Shown: positions 1-9,118 of the stretch, piece after piece | Numbering within the stretch: position 1 is the stretch's first letter | How the letters are laid out: each line of letters starts with the position of its first letter | NCBI RefSeq assembly: GCF_001423085.1 | Contig: NZ_LMNU01000001.1 | Coordinates: forward strand, 613,495 to 677,494 | Length of the DNA stretch: 64,000 bases | Source: Methylobacterium sp. Leaf125 | GTDB lineage: Bacteria; Pseudomonadota; Alphaproteobacteria; Rhizobiales; Beijerinckiaceae | Direction: 5' to 3' | Made by a program: the position numbers and the translations under genes | The notes under the pieces: model-generated | Database searches by the model: none | Told to the model about the DNA's origin: nothing | Seen by the model: the letters and a program-made list of their open reading frames with translations, nothing else

Positions 1-531
1 GCGGTCGAATTCGGGCTGGTCGCAATTCCGTTTTTCACGATGCTTGCGGCGATCATACAGATATCGTTCCAGGTCTGGGCAGCGCAGAACCTCGACTATG
101 CCGTTCAGAAGGCGAGCCGATCGATTCTGACCGGATCGTTTCAGGTGGCCAATAGCGGGCAGCGGGACCCGGCCATTCTCCTGGGACGTCTGCGGGACAA
201 TCTCTGCAATTCCGGCGCGCTGATGCCGGCCTTCGACTGCCAGTCGATCAAGCTCGACGTCACGCTCAGCGCCTCCTACGGCAACGGCAGCGTGCCGAGC
301 CCCTTCGACTCGAGCGCGGGCGGCTGGTCCCGCACGGCCGGGACGCAGTTCAACTGTCCGCAGCCGGGCTCCATCGTCATCGTTTCCGCGGCGGCCAAGT
401 TTCCGGTGTTCTTCTCCTTCCTGAAGTTGAGCCCGAATACCTTCGCCGATGGATCCCAGCTGATGCAGTCGACGGCCGTGTTCCGGACGGAGCCCTACCA
501 GACGACGTCAACCACCGGTTGCAACACCTGA
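1..531 (+). CDS. TadE-like pilus assembly protein (5' end outside window)
   Basis: Open reading frame running in from the window edge; 176 residues are visible and no stop lies upstream in frame. It begins inside the hydrophobic pseudopilin-type segment (residues AVEFGLVAIPFF followed by a membrane helix), the usual TadE signature. The rest is a periplasmic region with several cysteines (C56, C67, C106 and C161 counted from the ATG at 40). TadE-type minor pseudopilins belong to Flp/Tad pilus machinery at the inner membrane. The next gene starts 1 nt after this stop, so the three tad genes form one operon. Family assignment rests on the N-terminal motif and context; the C-terminal region is not diagnostic. 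Confidence 0.8.
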   Translation, partial: AVEFGLVAIPFFTMLAAIIQISFQVWAAQNLDYAVQKASRSILTGSFQVANSGQRDPAILLGRLRDNLCNSGALMPAFDCQSIKLDVTLSASYGNGSVPSPFDSSAGGWSRTAGTQFNCPQPGSIVIVSAAAKFPVFFSFLKLSPNTFADGSQLMQSTAVFRTEPYQTTSTTGCNT

Positions 532-532
532 G

Positions 533-1210
533 ATGGGTTCGCCAGGCTCCTTCGCGTCACCCGCCCGGGTCGTCCACGCCATCCGGATCCGTGTCCGTTC
601 GTTCGGGCGCGCGACCGGCGGCGTCTCGGCGGTGGAGTTCGCGCTGATCTTCCCGATCATGCTCCTGCTGCTGGTCGGCATCATCGAATTGTCGAATGGG
701 GTCGACAACTGGCGCAAGGTGACCCTCCTGTCGCGCGCCGTCGCGGATCTCACGTCGCAGGGGGACAAGCAGAACCCGATGACGGATGCGGCGATGGCCG
801 ACATCCTGCGGTCGGCGAAGCTCATTCTGCGTCCCTTCGACACCACGAACGTCAAGATCGTGGTGAGCGCGCTGGGGGTCGACCTGAAGGGCTTCTCCCT
901 GAGGCCCGTCGTCTGTTCGAGCGCCGCCACGGACAACGCCCAGGCGCGCGCCACCGGGCCCGCCTCCGACCTGAGCGTTCCGCAGGGATTCCAGGTCACC
1001 GGCACCCGCTACATCCTCGCGGAGGTGACGATGCCCTACGCGCCGATGCTGGGCAGCGCCCTGGTGAACCAGCTCGGCGGGACCAACGGTCGGATCACCC
1101 TGACCGTCAACACGCCCTGGCCGACCCGCGGCGGCCAGCCCTACGGGGTGAACCCCTACAGCGAGGTGGTCCTGCCCAAGGGAGCGCCATGCCCCGCCCC
1201 GGTGACCTGA
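533..1210 (+). CDS. TadE/TadG-like pseudopilin
   Basis: 225-residue protein with the TadE signature GGVSAVEFALIFPIMLLLL around residues 34-52: a conserved Glu at the start of a single membrane helix, as in type IV-like pseudopilins processed by TadV. The remaining 170 residues are predicted periplasmic. It follows the upstream TadE-like gene by 1 nt, and its stop is directly adjacent to the ATG of the VWA-domain gene, consistent with translational coupling. The role is assembly or anchoring of Flp pili used in surface attachment. TadE and TadF cannot be separated from the sequence alone. Confidence 0.82.
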   Translation: MGSPGSFASPARVVHAIRIRVRSFGRATGGVSAVEFALIFPIMLLLLVGIIELSNGVDNWRKVTLLSRAVADLTSQGDKQNPMTDAAMADILRSAKLILRPFDTTNVKIVVSALGVDLKGFSLRPVVCSSAATDNAQARATGPASDLSVPQGFQVTGTRYILAEVTMPYAPMLGSALVNQLGGTNGRITLTVNTPWPTRGGQPYGVNPYSEVVLPKGAPCPAPVT

Positions 1211-2890
1211 ATGCGACGGGCTGAGGAGATGATCGTGCGTCGTCCCGGATGGATCCAACGCTTCCTCGTCGATCGCCGCGGGAACGTCGCGGTGATCTTC
1301 GCGCTCGCGAGCCTGCCCCTGCTCGCCTTCGCGGGGGCCGCCCTCGATTACGGGACCGCCACGCGGATGCAGGCCAAGCTCCAGGCGGCCACCGACGCGA
1401 CGGCCCTGAGCCTGTGCCAGACCCCGAGCACGACGACCACGGCGCAGATGCAGACCCAGGCGCAGGTCATGATGGCCGGCTACATGGGAGCCGCCGGCTT
1501 GACGGTCGACCCCATCAGCGTGACCACGAACCCGCGCAAGATCGTCCTGGCGACCCATATGAGCTCGCCGGCCCTGTTCGGCCAGCTCACCAAGACGCTG
1601 GACCTGAACCCCATCGCCTCCGCGCAATGCGCGACGCCGCTTCCGAAGACGTTCGAGATCGCCCTCGTGCTGGACACCACCGGCTCGATGAGTTCGAGCG
1701 GCGGCAGCATGACGAAGATGCAGGCCGCCCAGCAGGCGGCGAACAACTTCATCGACTACGTCCACAACAACCCCGCCTTCACGTCGGATACGCGGATCTC
1801 GATCGTTCCCTTCGCGGCGTCCGTCGCGGTCAACCCGGTCACGTACCGGAATGCGACCTGGATCGATAAGCTCGGCAAATCCTCCTACCACTGGACCAAC
1901 GTGAGCGGCGCCACGGCGGCCGGGTTCACCAGTCGGTTCGGGATCTTCGATTCCCTCAAGACCGTCTCGTCCAGCTGGGGCTGGGGCGGCTGCCTGGAAA
2001 CCCTGCCCTACCCGCTGAACGTCCAGGACGGGCAACCGGGGGCGAGCGCCGATTCCCTCTACGTCCCGATGTTCGCCCCCGATGAGCCGGGCCAGGGGAC
2101 GACGTCCTACACGACGTATGCGGGGAACTACACGTTCAACAGCTACCTGAACGACGCGACGGGATCGAATTCCTGCAAAGCGGACAGCAGCCTGAGCTTC
2201 GCCGCGACCGAGTCGCGGGCGTGCAAGTACGTCAATCCCCAGGGGGCGGCGCCCACCGACAGCTCCTACCTCGCGTTGCCGAACGGCCCCAATTTCGGCT
2301 GCACCAGTCAGCCCCTGCAGCGGCTGACCAACGATGTCACGATCCTCAAGTCCCTGGTCTCGAGCCTGAAGCCGCAGGGCGCGACCAACATCCTCGAAGG
2401 CCTGATGTGGGGATGGCGCACGGTGTCGCCCAACAGCGTCTTCGGCGATGGCGGCTCCTACGCCTCGGCGAGCGTCAACAAGATCATCATCCTGATGACG
2501 GACGGGGCGAACAGCTGGAGCGACAACCCGTACGCGAACTACAACCAGACGTTCTTCTTCTCGATGGGGTATTTCAAGAACGCGGACGGCTCGACGCCGA
2601 ACGGGCGCCTGCCGCCCAGCTATCAGAATCTCACGAGCACGACCCAGGCGCGCAACGCCCTGGACGCCCTGACCCAGACGGCCTGCACCAATGCCAAGAC
2701 GGCCGGCATCCAGCTCTACACGATCGGCTTCAGCACCTCGGGGGATCCGATCGACAGCCAGGGCCTGAGCCTGCTGAACGGCTGCGCGAGTTCGCAGAGC
2801 CAGGCCTTCATCGCCAACACCTCGGACGCCCTGATCGCGGCCTTCGACCAGATCGGGAAGAGCATCGGAACGCTGCGCCTGACCCAGTGA
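1211..2890 (+). CDS. TadG-like protein with von Willebrand factor A domain
   Basis: 559 residues. The N-terminus has a Tad-type hydrophobic segment (GNVAVIFALASLPLLAFAG, residues 24-42). From about residue 148 there is a VWA domain with a MIDAS-type DTTGSMSSS motif (residues 154-162), a later threonine/aspartate region (ILMTDGANSW, about 426-435) and a long insertion between them. TadG proteins are thought to act with TadE/TadF at the periplasmic face of the pilus apparatus. The ATG at 1211 abuts the previous stop; a GTG at 1235 preceded by GAGGAG is an alternative start that would remove 8 residues. It is the last gene of the operon here; the next gene is convergent. Confidence 0.85.
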   Translation: MRRAEEMIVRRPGWIQRFLVDRRGNVAVIFALASLPLLAFAGAALDYGTATRMQAKLQAATDATALSLCQTPSTTTTAQMQTQAQVMMAGYMGAAGLTVDPISVTTNPRKIVLATHMSSPALFGQLTKTLDLNPIASAQCATPLPKTFEIALVLDTTGSMSSSGGSMTKMQAAQQAANNFIDYVHNNPAFTSDTRISIVPFAASVAVNPVTYRNATWIDKLGKSSYHWTNVSGATAAGFTSRFGIFDSLKTVSSSWGWGGCLETLPYPLNVQDGQPGASADSLYVPMFAPDEPGQGTTSYTTYAGNYTFNSYLNDATGSNSCKADSSLSFAATESRACKYVNPQGAAPTDSSYLALPNGPNFGCTSQPLQRLTNDVTILKSLVSSLKPQGATNILEGLMWGWRTVSPNSVFGDGGSYASASVNKIIILMTDGANSWSDNPYANYNQTFFFSMGYFKNADGSTPNGRLPPSYQNLTSTTQARNALDALTQTACTNAKTAGIQLYTIGFSTSGDPIDSQGLSLLNGCASSQSQAFIANTSDALIAAFDQIGKSIGTLRLTQ

Positions 2891-2944
2891 GGACAGGCCG
2901 CCCGGGCCTCACGGACGGGGGGCCTTCGTCCCAGCTCTGTACTC

Positions 2945-3736
2945 TCACAGGCCCGCGCCGTTCGCGCCCCGGCGGCTCAGCAGGTCCTTGCGGAACTTGG
3001 CGTCAAGGCGCTGCATGAAGTGCTCGGCGCAGCACATGTGGTCGTGCATCTCGCGCCGGACGGCCTCGGCATCCTCGGCGCGGTAGGCGGCCACGAGGGC
3101 GCGGTGGCTGGCGAGGTTGTGGGCGCCGAAGGCCTCGTGCTCGGTGAGGCTGTCGCTGCGGAACTCCACGAGGTCGCGCAGCAGGCTGTTGAGGAACCGG
3201 CACATGAAGGCGAGGAGCGGGTTGTCGCTGGCGTCACACAGGATGTCGTGGAAATCGACCTCGACCACCCGGCCGACCCCGCGCTGGTCGCCGGCATTGG
3301 CGGCCTCGCAGGCGGCCATGTTCTCCTCCAGGCGGCGGAACTCCGCCGCGCCGAGGCGGCCGACCACGCTGACGCCGAGCGTCACCTCCAGGCTGCGGCG
3401 CAGGGCGTAGACCTGGGCGAAATCGAGCTCCTGGAAGTGCAGGAAGCGGCGCAGCTGCTGGGCGGCGGCGTCCACCGAGATGGGCCGGATCTCGGGGCCG
3501 CCGTTGGGGCCGGACTGCATCGTCACCAGACCCTGGACCTCCAGGGCCTTCAGGGCCTCGCGGATCGTGCCCTTGGCGCAGCCGTAATGCTGCATCAGGG
3601 CGCGCTCGTTCGGCAGGCGGTCGCCGGGGGCCAGGCGTTCGCGGGCGATCCGGTTGCAGAGATCCTCCGCGATCTGGTCCGACAGCTTGATCCGCCGCAG
3701 GGGCGCGGGCGGGCCGTCCGCCTCGGGCGTGGTCAT
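2945..3736 (-). CDS. GntR family (FadR/FCD subfamily) transcriptional regulator
   Basis: 263 residues. An N-terminal winged helix (about 15-85) carries the GntR pattern LAPGDRLPNERALMQHYGCA followed by TIREALKALEVQGLV. A C-terminal all-helical FCD ligand-binding domain occupies about 95-240, with the Asp/His residues expected for metal-assisted ligand binding (FHDILCDASDN; SHRALVAAY; MHDHM). It sits 30 bp downstream of the M81 peptidase gene on the same strand, so it is the distal member of the catabolic/transport block and probably controls it in response to a small organic acid or ureide. A 15-bp perfect palindrome upstream of the binding-protein gene at 11513-11527 is a candidate operator. 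Confidence 0.9.
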   Translation of the reverse strand: MTTPEADGPPAPLRRIKLSDQIAEDLCNRIARERLAPGDRLPNERALMQHYGCAKGTIREALKALEVQGLVTMQSGPNGGPEIRPISVDAAAQQLRRFLHFQELDFAQVYALRRSLEVTLGVSVVGRLGAAEFRRLEENMAACEAANAGDQRGVGRVVEVDFHDILCDASDNPLLAFMCRFLNSLLRDLVEFRSDSLTEHEAFGAHNLASHRALVAAYRAEDAEAVRREMHDHMCCAEHFMQRLDAKFRKDLLSRRGANGAGL

Positions 3737-3766
3737 CGCGGGATCCGGCTCATCGCGGGACCCGGC

Positions 3767-5254
3767 TCATCGGGGCGGCCAGGCCGCGTCGGCGTCGAGG
3801 GGGAAGATCGGACGGGCGAGCTTGGCGAACGGGAACAGCCCGTAATCGGAGCTGGTGACGCCCCGGCTCGCGCATTCCACCACCGCCCGGGCGATGGGCT
3901 CGAAGACCGGCCGGCAATACATCCGCGACTTCAGGATCAGCACCCGGGCCGCGGCCGGGTCGAGGCCCGAGCCCGTGAACACGCCGAGGTCCCAGGGCTC
4001 GTGCGGCTCCTCCGTGACGAGGATGCGGGCCGCACCCGTGTCGAGCACGGCCGCCCGGCCCATGCGGCAGCTCTGGCCCGTATAGGTCGGTCCGGTGATC
4101 ACGTATTCCCCGGTGCCCAGGGCCGCCACCGTCCCGCTGACGGGGAGGGGGGCCTGGCGCGGGAAGCCCGGCAGGGGCACGCGGTTGCCGAGGCCGCATG
4201 CCACCGATGCGCCGACGCCCGCGGCGTGCAGGGCCGCCACGGCCTCCGGATCGCAGATCGGGCCGGCGAGGATGCCGTCCATCCCGGCCGCTAGGGCGGC
4301 GGCGAGGACGTCCATCACGTCGCAGGTGCCGCCCGACATGCAGTTGTCGCCGTGGTCGAGGAGGAGCACCGGGCCCTCCCCGGGGCCGGCCAGCGCCGCC
4401 TGCGCCGCCGCGATGGAGTCCGCCAGCGGGGCCTCCGCGTAGACGAAGTCCTCCCGGGCTTTCCAGAGCCCGGCCGCGAGGTCGCGGGCCGCCGCGTCGG
4501 CGGCAGCTTGCGTCTCCGCCGTGACCGTGACGGAGACGCCGGCCTCGGACAGGTCGGCCAGGGAGAAGCCGCCGAAGATCGTGGCGGCGAGGACGCCGGG
4601 ACGGGCCTCCGCCGCCCGGGCGGCGGCGACGGCCGCCTGCATCGGGCCGGGCACGCGGGTGTCCATGCGCAGGGTGTGGGCGAGCATCGGCGGGTGCACC
4701 CAGGCCCGGCACGGGGCCAGGCCCCCGTCGAGCATCCGCCCGACGATGTCGGCGACGCGGGCGCCCGTCTCGGCCATGTCCACGTGCGGATAGGTCTTGA
4801 AGCCGGCGATCGCGTCGCAGTTGTCCACCATGCGGCCGGTGATGTTGCCGTGGAGGTCGAGGGCGACGCCGAGCGGGACGCCGGGCGCCAGGGCGCGGAT
4901 CCGGGCCAGGAGCTCGCCCTCGCCGTCGTCGTGGCTCTCCGTCACCATCGCCCCGTGCAGGTCGAGCAGGATGGCGTCGCAGCCGGGGCGGACCGCGTCG
5001 AGGATCGCCGCGGCGAGCGCCGCGAAGGCCGCGTCCGCCACCGGCCCGCTCGGGTTGGCATGGGCCGAGACCGGCACCACGACGGTGGCGCCCCGCGCCT
5101 CCCCGAAGCGGATGAAGGCGCCCAGCGCCGTGGTGCTGTCGCGCCCCGCCGCCAGGGCGGCGTCGCCCCAGAGCGGGTTGAACGCCGCCAGCGGCGTCGC
5201 CAGCGGCGAGAAGGTGTTGGTCTCGTGGTTCACCCGGGCGGTGACGATACGCAT
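3767..5254 (-). CDS. M81 family metallopeptidase (MlrC-like)
   Basis: 495 residues from the ATG at 5254 (MRIVTARVNHETNTF, a typical MlrC N-terminus); the frame stays open upstream, but this start has the family N-terminus and an AAGG-type site about 10 nt away. Visible motifs are a metal-binding LLDLHGAMV segment (Asp-x-His), NCDAIAGFKTYPHVDM, and LLLDHGDNCMSGGTCD in the second half. M81 enzymes such as microcystin-degrading MlrC are zinc hydrolases of small peptides and amides, and homologues often sit in hydantoin or ureide catabolic operons with M20 hydrolases and ABC importers, as here. Cytoplasmic; no signal peptide. The exact substrate is not evident. Confidence 0.85.
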   Translation of the reverse strand: MRIVTARVNHETNTFSPLATPLAAFNPLWGDAALAAGRDSTTALGAFIRFGEARGATVVVPVSAHANPSGPVADAAFAALAAAILDAVRPGCDAILLDLHGAMVTESHDDGEGELLARIRALAPGVPLGVALDLHGNITGRMVDNCDAIAGFKTYPHVDMAETGARVADIVGRMLDGGLAPCRAWVHPPMLAHTLRMDTRVPGPMQAAVAAARAAEARPGVLAATIFGGFSLADLSEAGVSVTVTAETQAAADAAARDLAAGLWKAREDFVYAEAPLADSIAAAQAALAGPGEGPVLLLDHGDNCMSGGTCDVMDVLAAALAAGMDGILAGPICDPEAVAALHAAGVGASVACGLGNRVPLPGFPRQAPLPVSGTVAALGTGEYVITGPTYTGQSCRMGRAAVLDTGAARILVTEEPHEPWDLGVFTGSGLDPAAARVLILKSRMYCRPVFEPIARAVVECASRGVTSSDYGLFPFAKLARPIFPLDADAAWPPR

Positions 5255-5283
5255 CAGGGTCGCGCCTTGCTGGACATCGGGAA

Positions 5284-6531
5284 TCAGGCCACGGGGGCGT
5301 GACGGGCGTCGTAGTCGAGCACCGCGTCGAGCAGGACCTGCGCGCCGGCGGCGCACTCGGACGGGGCGGTGGATTCGGCCGGGTTGTGGCTGAGGCCGCC
5401 GGCGCTCGGCACGAACACCATGGTGGTGGGCACCAGCCCGGCGACGTGAGCGGCGTCGTGGCCGGCGCCCGAGACCATGTCGCGGGTGGCGTGGCCGCCC
5501 TTCTCCGCCGCGCGCCGGACGCAGGCGATGCAGTCGGGGTCGAAGGCGACGGGGGCCGTCCGGGCGATGACCTGCAGGCGGGTCTCGAGGCCGACCGCCT
5601 CGGCGATGCGGGCCACGGCCGCTTCCAGGGCCGCCTCCATGGCGTCGAGCACCGCGTCCTGCGGGTGGCGCAGGTCCACGGTGAGGAAGACGTGGCCCGG
5701 AATGACGTTGTTGGAGTTCGGCGTCACCGTGAGGTGGCCGACGGTGCCCACCGCGTCGGGGGCATGCGCCTGGGCGACGGCGTCCACCGCCTCCACCAGA
5801 CGGGCGGCGCCCAGGAGGGCGTTGCGCCGCATCGGCATCGGGGTCGAGCCCGTATGGGCGGACCGGCCCTCCAGGGTGACCTCGTACCAGCGCATGCCCT
5901 GCACGCCCTGCACCACGCCGATGGTGGCCCCCTGCGCCTCCAGGATCGGGCCCTGCTCGATGTGCAGCTCGAACATCGCGCCGAATGGCACGGAGCCCGC
6001 GGGCGCGGCGCCACGGTAGCCGATGGCGTCGAGGGCCGCGCCGAAGCGGGTGCCGGCGCTGTCCTGGCGGGCCTCGGCCCAGTCGCCGGCATAGATGCCC
6101 GCATAGACGCCGGAGCCCAGCATGGCGGGGGCGAAGCGCGCGCCCTCCTCGTTGGTCCAGTTCACCAGCAGCAGCGGCGCCTCGGTGACGTAGCCGGCCC
6201 CATCCAGGGTGCGCAGCACCTCGAGCCCGGCCAGCACGCCCAGCACCCCGTCGAACTTGCCGCCGGTGGGCTGGGTGTCGAGGTGGCTGCCCAGGGCGAT
6301 GGGCTTCAGGTCGGGGTTCCGGCCGGGGCGCAGGGCGAACATGTTGCCCACCGCGTCCACCGTCAGGGTGCAGCCCAGGGCCTCGACCTGGGTCCGCAGC
6401 CAGTCGCGCACCCGGCGGTCCTCGTCGCTCAGGGTCAGGCGGGCGATGCCGCCGTCGGGGGTGGCGCCGATGGCGGCGGTCTCGGTCAGGGTGTCCCAGA
6501 GACGCTCGGCGTTGATGGTGAGGTTCGACAT
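5284..6531 (-). CDS. M20 family N-carbamoyl-L-amino acid hydrolase / allantoate amidohydrolase type Zn-hydrolase
   Basis: 415 residues from the ATG at 6531 (MSNLTINAERLW); an upstream in-frame start would add 9 residues. The M20 dinuclear-metal ligands are visible: GSHLDTQP (His83, Asp85), KFDGVLG (Asp94), TNEEGARF (Glu128/129) and FELHIEQGP (His in HIEQ). The spacing and length match the HyuC/AtzF-like hydantoinase/carbamoylase subfamily (about 410 residues), which releases CO2 and ammonia from N-carbamoyl amino acids or ureides. The gene lies between the importer genes and the M81 peptidase, so it probably processes the imported compound. Substrate choice within the subfamily cannot be decided from sequence. 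Confidence 0.88.
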   Translation of the reverse strand: MSNLTINAERLWDTLTETAAIGATPDGGIARLTLSDEDRRVRDWLRTQVEALGCTLTVDAVGNMFALRPGRNPDLKPIALGSHLDTQPTGGKFDGVLGVLAGLEVLRTLDGAGYVTEAPLLLVNWTNEEGARFAPAMLGSGVYAGIYAGDWAEARQDSAGTRFGAALDAIGYRGAAPAGSVPFGAMFELHIEQGPILEAQGATIGVVQGVQGMRWYEVTLEGRSAHTGSTPMPMRRNALLGAARLVEAVDAVAQAHAPDAVGTVGHLTVTPNSNNVIPGHVFLTVDLRHPQDAVLDAMEAALEAAVARIAEAVGLETRLQVIARTAPVAFDPDCIACVRRAAEKGGHATRDMVSGAGHDAAHVAGLVPTTMVFVPSAGGLSHNPAESTAPSECAAGAQVLLDAVLDYDARHAPVA

Positions 6532-6554
6532 GGGTGTCCCGGAGTCCCTTCTGC

Positions 6555-7268
6555 TCACGCCGCCTTCACGCCGAGGAAGCGGTCGCGCGCCGCCTCGTCG
6601 GCGACGAAGTCGGCATTGCCGGCCGCGTAGGCGACGCGGCCGAGTTCGAGGATGTAGTGGCGGTCGGCCAGGCTCGTGCAGACCGCCAGGTTCTGCTCCA
6701 CCAGCAGGATCGGGACCCCGGCGTCGCGGATGGCCCGGATCTGGGCGACGATCTCCTCGACGATGACGGGGGCGAGGCCCTCCACCGGCTCGTCGAGCAT
6801 GAGGAGCTTCGGCCCGGAGAGGAGGGCGCGGGCGATCGAGAGCATCTGCTGCTCGCCGCCCGAGAGCTGCGCGCCCCCGTTGCGGCGGCGCTCCTCCAGG
6901 CGCGGGAACATCGCGTAGATGTCCCGCAGGCCCCAGGGCGAACCCTTGCGCACGGCGATGGCGAGGTTCTCCGCGACGCTGAGCAGGCTGAAGATGCCCC
7001 GGTCCTCCGGCACGAGGGTGAGGCCGGCCCGGGCGATGCGGTGGGCGGGCCAGCCCGCCACGTCGGTGCCGTGGAAGTGCACCCGGCCGCCGCGGGGGGG
7101 CAGGAGGCCGCTGATCGCCTTGAGCGTCGAGGTCTTGCCGGCGCCGTTGCGCCCGAGGAGGCAGACGATCTCGCCGTCGCGCACCTCCAGGCTGACGCCC
7201 TGGAGGATGTGGCTCTTGCCGTAGAAGCCCTGGACCCCGTCCAGGCTGAGGGCGACGGGGCCGCTCAC
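6555..7268 (-). CDS. livF: Branched-chain amino acid-type ABC transporter, ATP-binding protein LivF
   Basis: 237 residues, GTG start overlapping the livG stop by 4 nt. Walker A GRNGAGKTS (about 39-47), signature LSGGEQQML, Walker B LLMLDEP and a C-terminal switch histidine region are present; the length is that of LivF. It is one of two cytoplasmic ATPases of a HAAT-family importer. The order livK-livH-livM-livG-livF, all minus strand with overlapping ends, points to one transcript. Because the downstream genes are a carbamoylase and an M81 peptidase, the substrate may be an N-carbamoyl amino acid, ureide or short amide rather than leucine. Confidence 0.93.
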   Translation of the reverse strand: MSGPVALSLDGVQGFYGKSHILQGVSLEVRDGEIVCLLGRNGAGKTSTLKAISGLLPPRGGRVHFHGTDVAGWPAHRIARAGLTLVPEDRGIFSLLSVAENLAIAVRKGSPWGLRDIYAMFPRLEERRRNGGAQLSGGEQQMLSIARALLSGPKLLMLDEPVEGLAPVIVEEIVAQIRAIRDAGVPILLVEQNLAVCTSLADRHYILELGRVAYAAGNADFVADEAARDRFLGVKAA

Positions 7269-8053
7269 GAGACGTGCGCCCGGGCCGGCGTGAGGTCGCC
7301 CGTGATCATGTTGCCGAGATAGGCCCGCCGCACCTCCGGGTCGTCGCGGACCCGGGCCGGCGGACCCTCCACCAGCACGCGGCCGGCGCGCATCACCGTC
7401 ACGGTGTCGGAGATGTTCATGACGATGCCCATGTTGTGCTCGATGAACAGGACGGTGTGGTCGCGGCCGAGATCGCGGATCAGCGCCGTCATGGCGGCGA
7501 TGTCGTCGATGCCCATGCCGGAGGTCGGCTCGTCGAGGAGGATGACCTTCGGCGCCGCCGCCATCGCCATCCCGACCTCCAGGCGCCGCTGCTGGCCGTG
7601 CGAGAGCGCGCCGGCGGCGCGCAGGGCCACCCGGGTGAGGTCGAGGCGCTCCAGCATCGTCTCGGCCATGGCCAGCGCCGGCCGGTTGGCCTCGGCTCGG
7701 CGCCAGGGGGCGAGGGCCTGCCAGGGCGTCTTGCCCTGCGCGGCCAGCCGCAGGTTTTCGCGGACGCTGAGCGTCGGGAAGAGGCTGGTGACCTGAAACG
7801 AGCGGGCGAGGCCGAGGCGCACGCGCTCGTGGTCGGCCGTGCGGGTGATGTCCCGGCCCGCCAGGGCGATGCGCCCGGCCGAGGGCGCGATCCGGCCGGT
7901 CAGCGCGTGGAACAGGGTCGTCTTGCCGGCGCCGTTCGGGCCGATGATCGAGTGGACGCTGTTCTCGGCGATGCGCAGGGTCACGTCCTGGAGGGCGACG
8001 AAGCTGCCGTAGCGGACGCCCAGGGCGTCGGTGGCGAGGATCGGTGCGCTCAT
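7265..8053 (-). CDS. livG: Branched-chain amino acid-type ABC transporter, ATP-binding protein LivG
   Basis: 262 residues; its ATG overlaps the livM stop (ATGA). Walker A GPNGAGKTTLFHAL (about 38-51), ABC signature LSHGQQRRLEVGMAMA and Walker B VILLDEPTSGM are intact, followed by the longer C-terminal region typical of LivG (FIEHNMGIVMNISDTVTVM). It pairs with LivF as the ATPase heterodimer that drives uptake through LivH/LivM. Part of the minus-strand importer operon. Confidence 0.93.
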   Translation of the reverse strand: MSAPILATDALGVRYGSFVALQDVTLRIAENSVHSIIGPNGAGKTTLFHALTGRIAPSAGRIALAGRDITRTADHERVRLGLARSFQVTSLFPTLSVRENLRLAAQGKTPWQALAPWRRAEANRPALAMAETMLERLDLTRVALRAAGALSHGQQRRLEVGMAMAAAPKVILLDEPTSGMGIDDIAAMTALIRDLGRDHTVLFIEHNMGIVMNISDTVTVMRAGRVLVEGPPARVRDDPEVRRAYLGNMITGDLTPARAHVS

Positions 8054-9105
8054 CGGGCGACCTCCGGTGCCCGGCCGGCGTCGGACGCGGGGAGAGCCTC
8101 CGCCACGGGAGCGACCGCGGGATCGGTCACCACGGGCCGGTCCGGCGCCGGGCCGTCGGGCGGCGGCGCCCGCGTCACGAGGGCGACGGCGTGCTCGATC
8201 AGGCCCCAGAGGCCGCGCTGCAGGAACAGCGTGATGACGATGAGGAGGAGCCCCAGGAGGAGGAGCCAGCGTGGCCAGATCGCCGAGAGGGCATCGGCGG
8301 CGAGCAGGTAGGCGCCGGCCCCGAGGAGCGAGGCGAACAGGTTCGCGCTGCCGCCGACGATCGTCATGATCAGCAGGGTCTCGCTGGTGTGGTAGTCGAT
8401 GTTCGAGAGGGGCGCGACGCCGATCAGCATGGCGTGGAGCGCGCCCGCGAAGGCCGTCACCGCCCCGGAGATCGCGAAGGCCGCGACCTTGAAGGCCCGA
8501 ACCGGATAGCCGATCGCCCCGGCCCGGCCCTCGTTGTCGCGGATGGCGAGCAGGGTGCGCCCGAAGGTCGAGAGCGCGACCCGCTGCAGGGCGGCGAAGA
8601 GTCCGAGGAAGAGCACGGCCACGAAGGCGTAGTAGGTCCAGGGATCGGACAGGACCGTGCCGGCGAGGCGCGGGCGCGGGATGTCGAGCAGGCCGTTGTC
8701 GCCGCCCGTGAGGCCGCTGAAGGTGTAGGCCAGGAAGTAGAACATCTGCGAGAAGGCCAGGGTCAGCATCACGAAGTAGACGCCCTGGCGCCGGATCGAG
8801 ACCCAGCCCACGGCGGCCGCCACCAGCGCCCCCAGGGCCAGCGACAGCAGCAGCATGACGGGGGCGGGCAGGCCGGCCCGGACGAGGCCGAGCCCGGCGA
8901 CGTAGCTGCCGAGGCCGAAGAAGATGCCCTGGCCGAAGGAGAGCAGGCCGGTATAGCCCAGCAGCAGATTGCAGGCGGCGACCGCCAGCCCGTAGATCAG
9001 GATCTCGCTGGCCAGCGTGCCGGAGCGCATCACGAGGGGCAGGATCAGCACGGCGGCCAGCGCGAGGCCGAACTGCACCAGGGGCCTGTCGAGCAGGGGA
9101 ATCAT
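8050..9105 (-). CDS. livM: Branched-chain amino acid-type ABC transporter, permease LivM
   Basis: 351 residues with about 9-10 hydrophobic segments and the LivM-type motif ALLAIRDNEGRAGAIGYPV in the cytoplasmic loop that contacts the ATPases. The C-terminal 40 residues are a proline/alanine-rich cytoplasmic tail that is not part of the family core. ATG at 9105; the gene lies 13 bp downstream of livH and overlaps livG by 4 nt. Inner-membrane half of the translocation pore. Confidence 0.92.
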   Translation of the reverse strand: MIPLLDRPLVQFGLALAAVLILPLVMRSGTLASEILIYGLAVAACNLLLGYTGLLSFGQGIFFGLGSYVAGLGLVRAGLPAPVMLLLSLALGALVAAAVGWVSIRRQGVYFVMLTLAFSQMFYFLAYTFSGLTGGDNGLLDIPRPRLAGTVLSDPWTYYAFVAVLFLGLFAALQRVALSTFGRTLLAIRDNEGRAGAIGYPVRAFKVAAFAISGAVTAFAGALHAMLIGVAPLSNIDYHTSETLLIMTIVGGSANLFASLLGAGAYLLAADALSAIWPRWLLLLGLLLIVITLFLQRGLWGLIEHAVALVTRAPPPDGPAPDRPVVTDPAVAPVAEALPASDAGRAPEVAR

Positions 9106-9118
9106 CGCGAGCGCCTCC

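Noticed and set aside
557..2035. 492-aa minus-strand frame opposite the tad genes
   Set aside because: Shadow frame of high-GC coding sequence; Arg/Gly/His-rich product.
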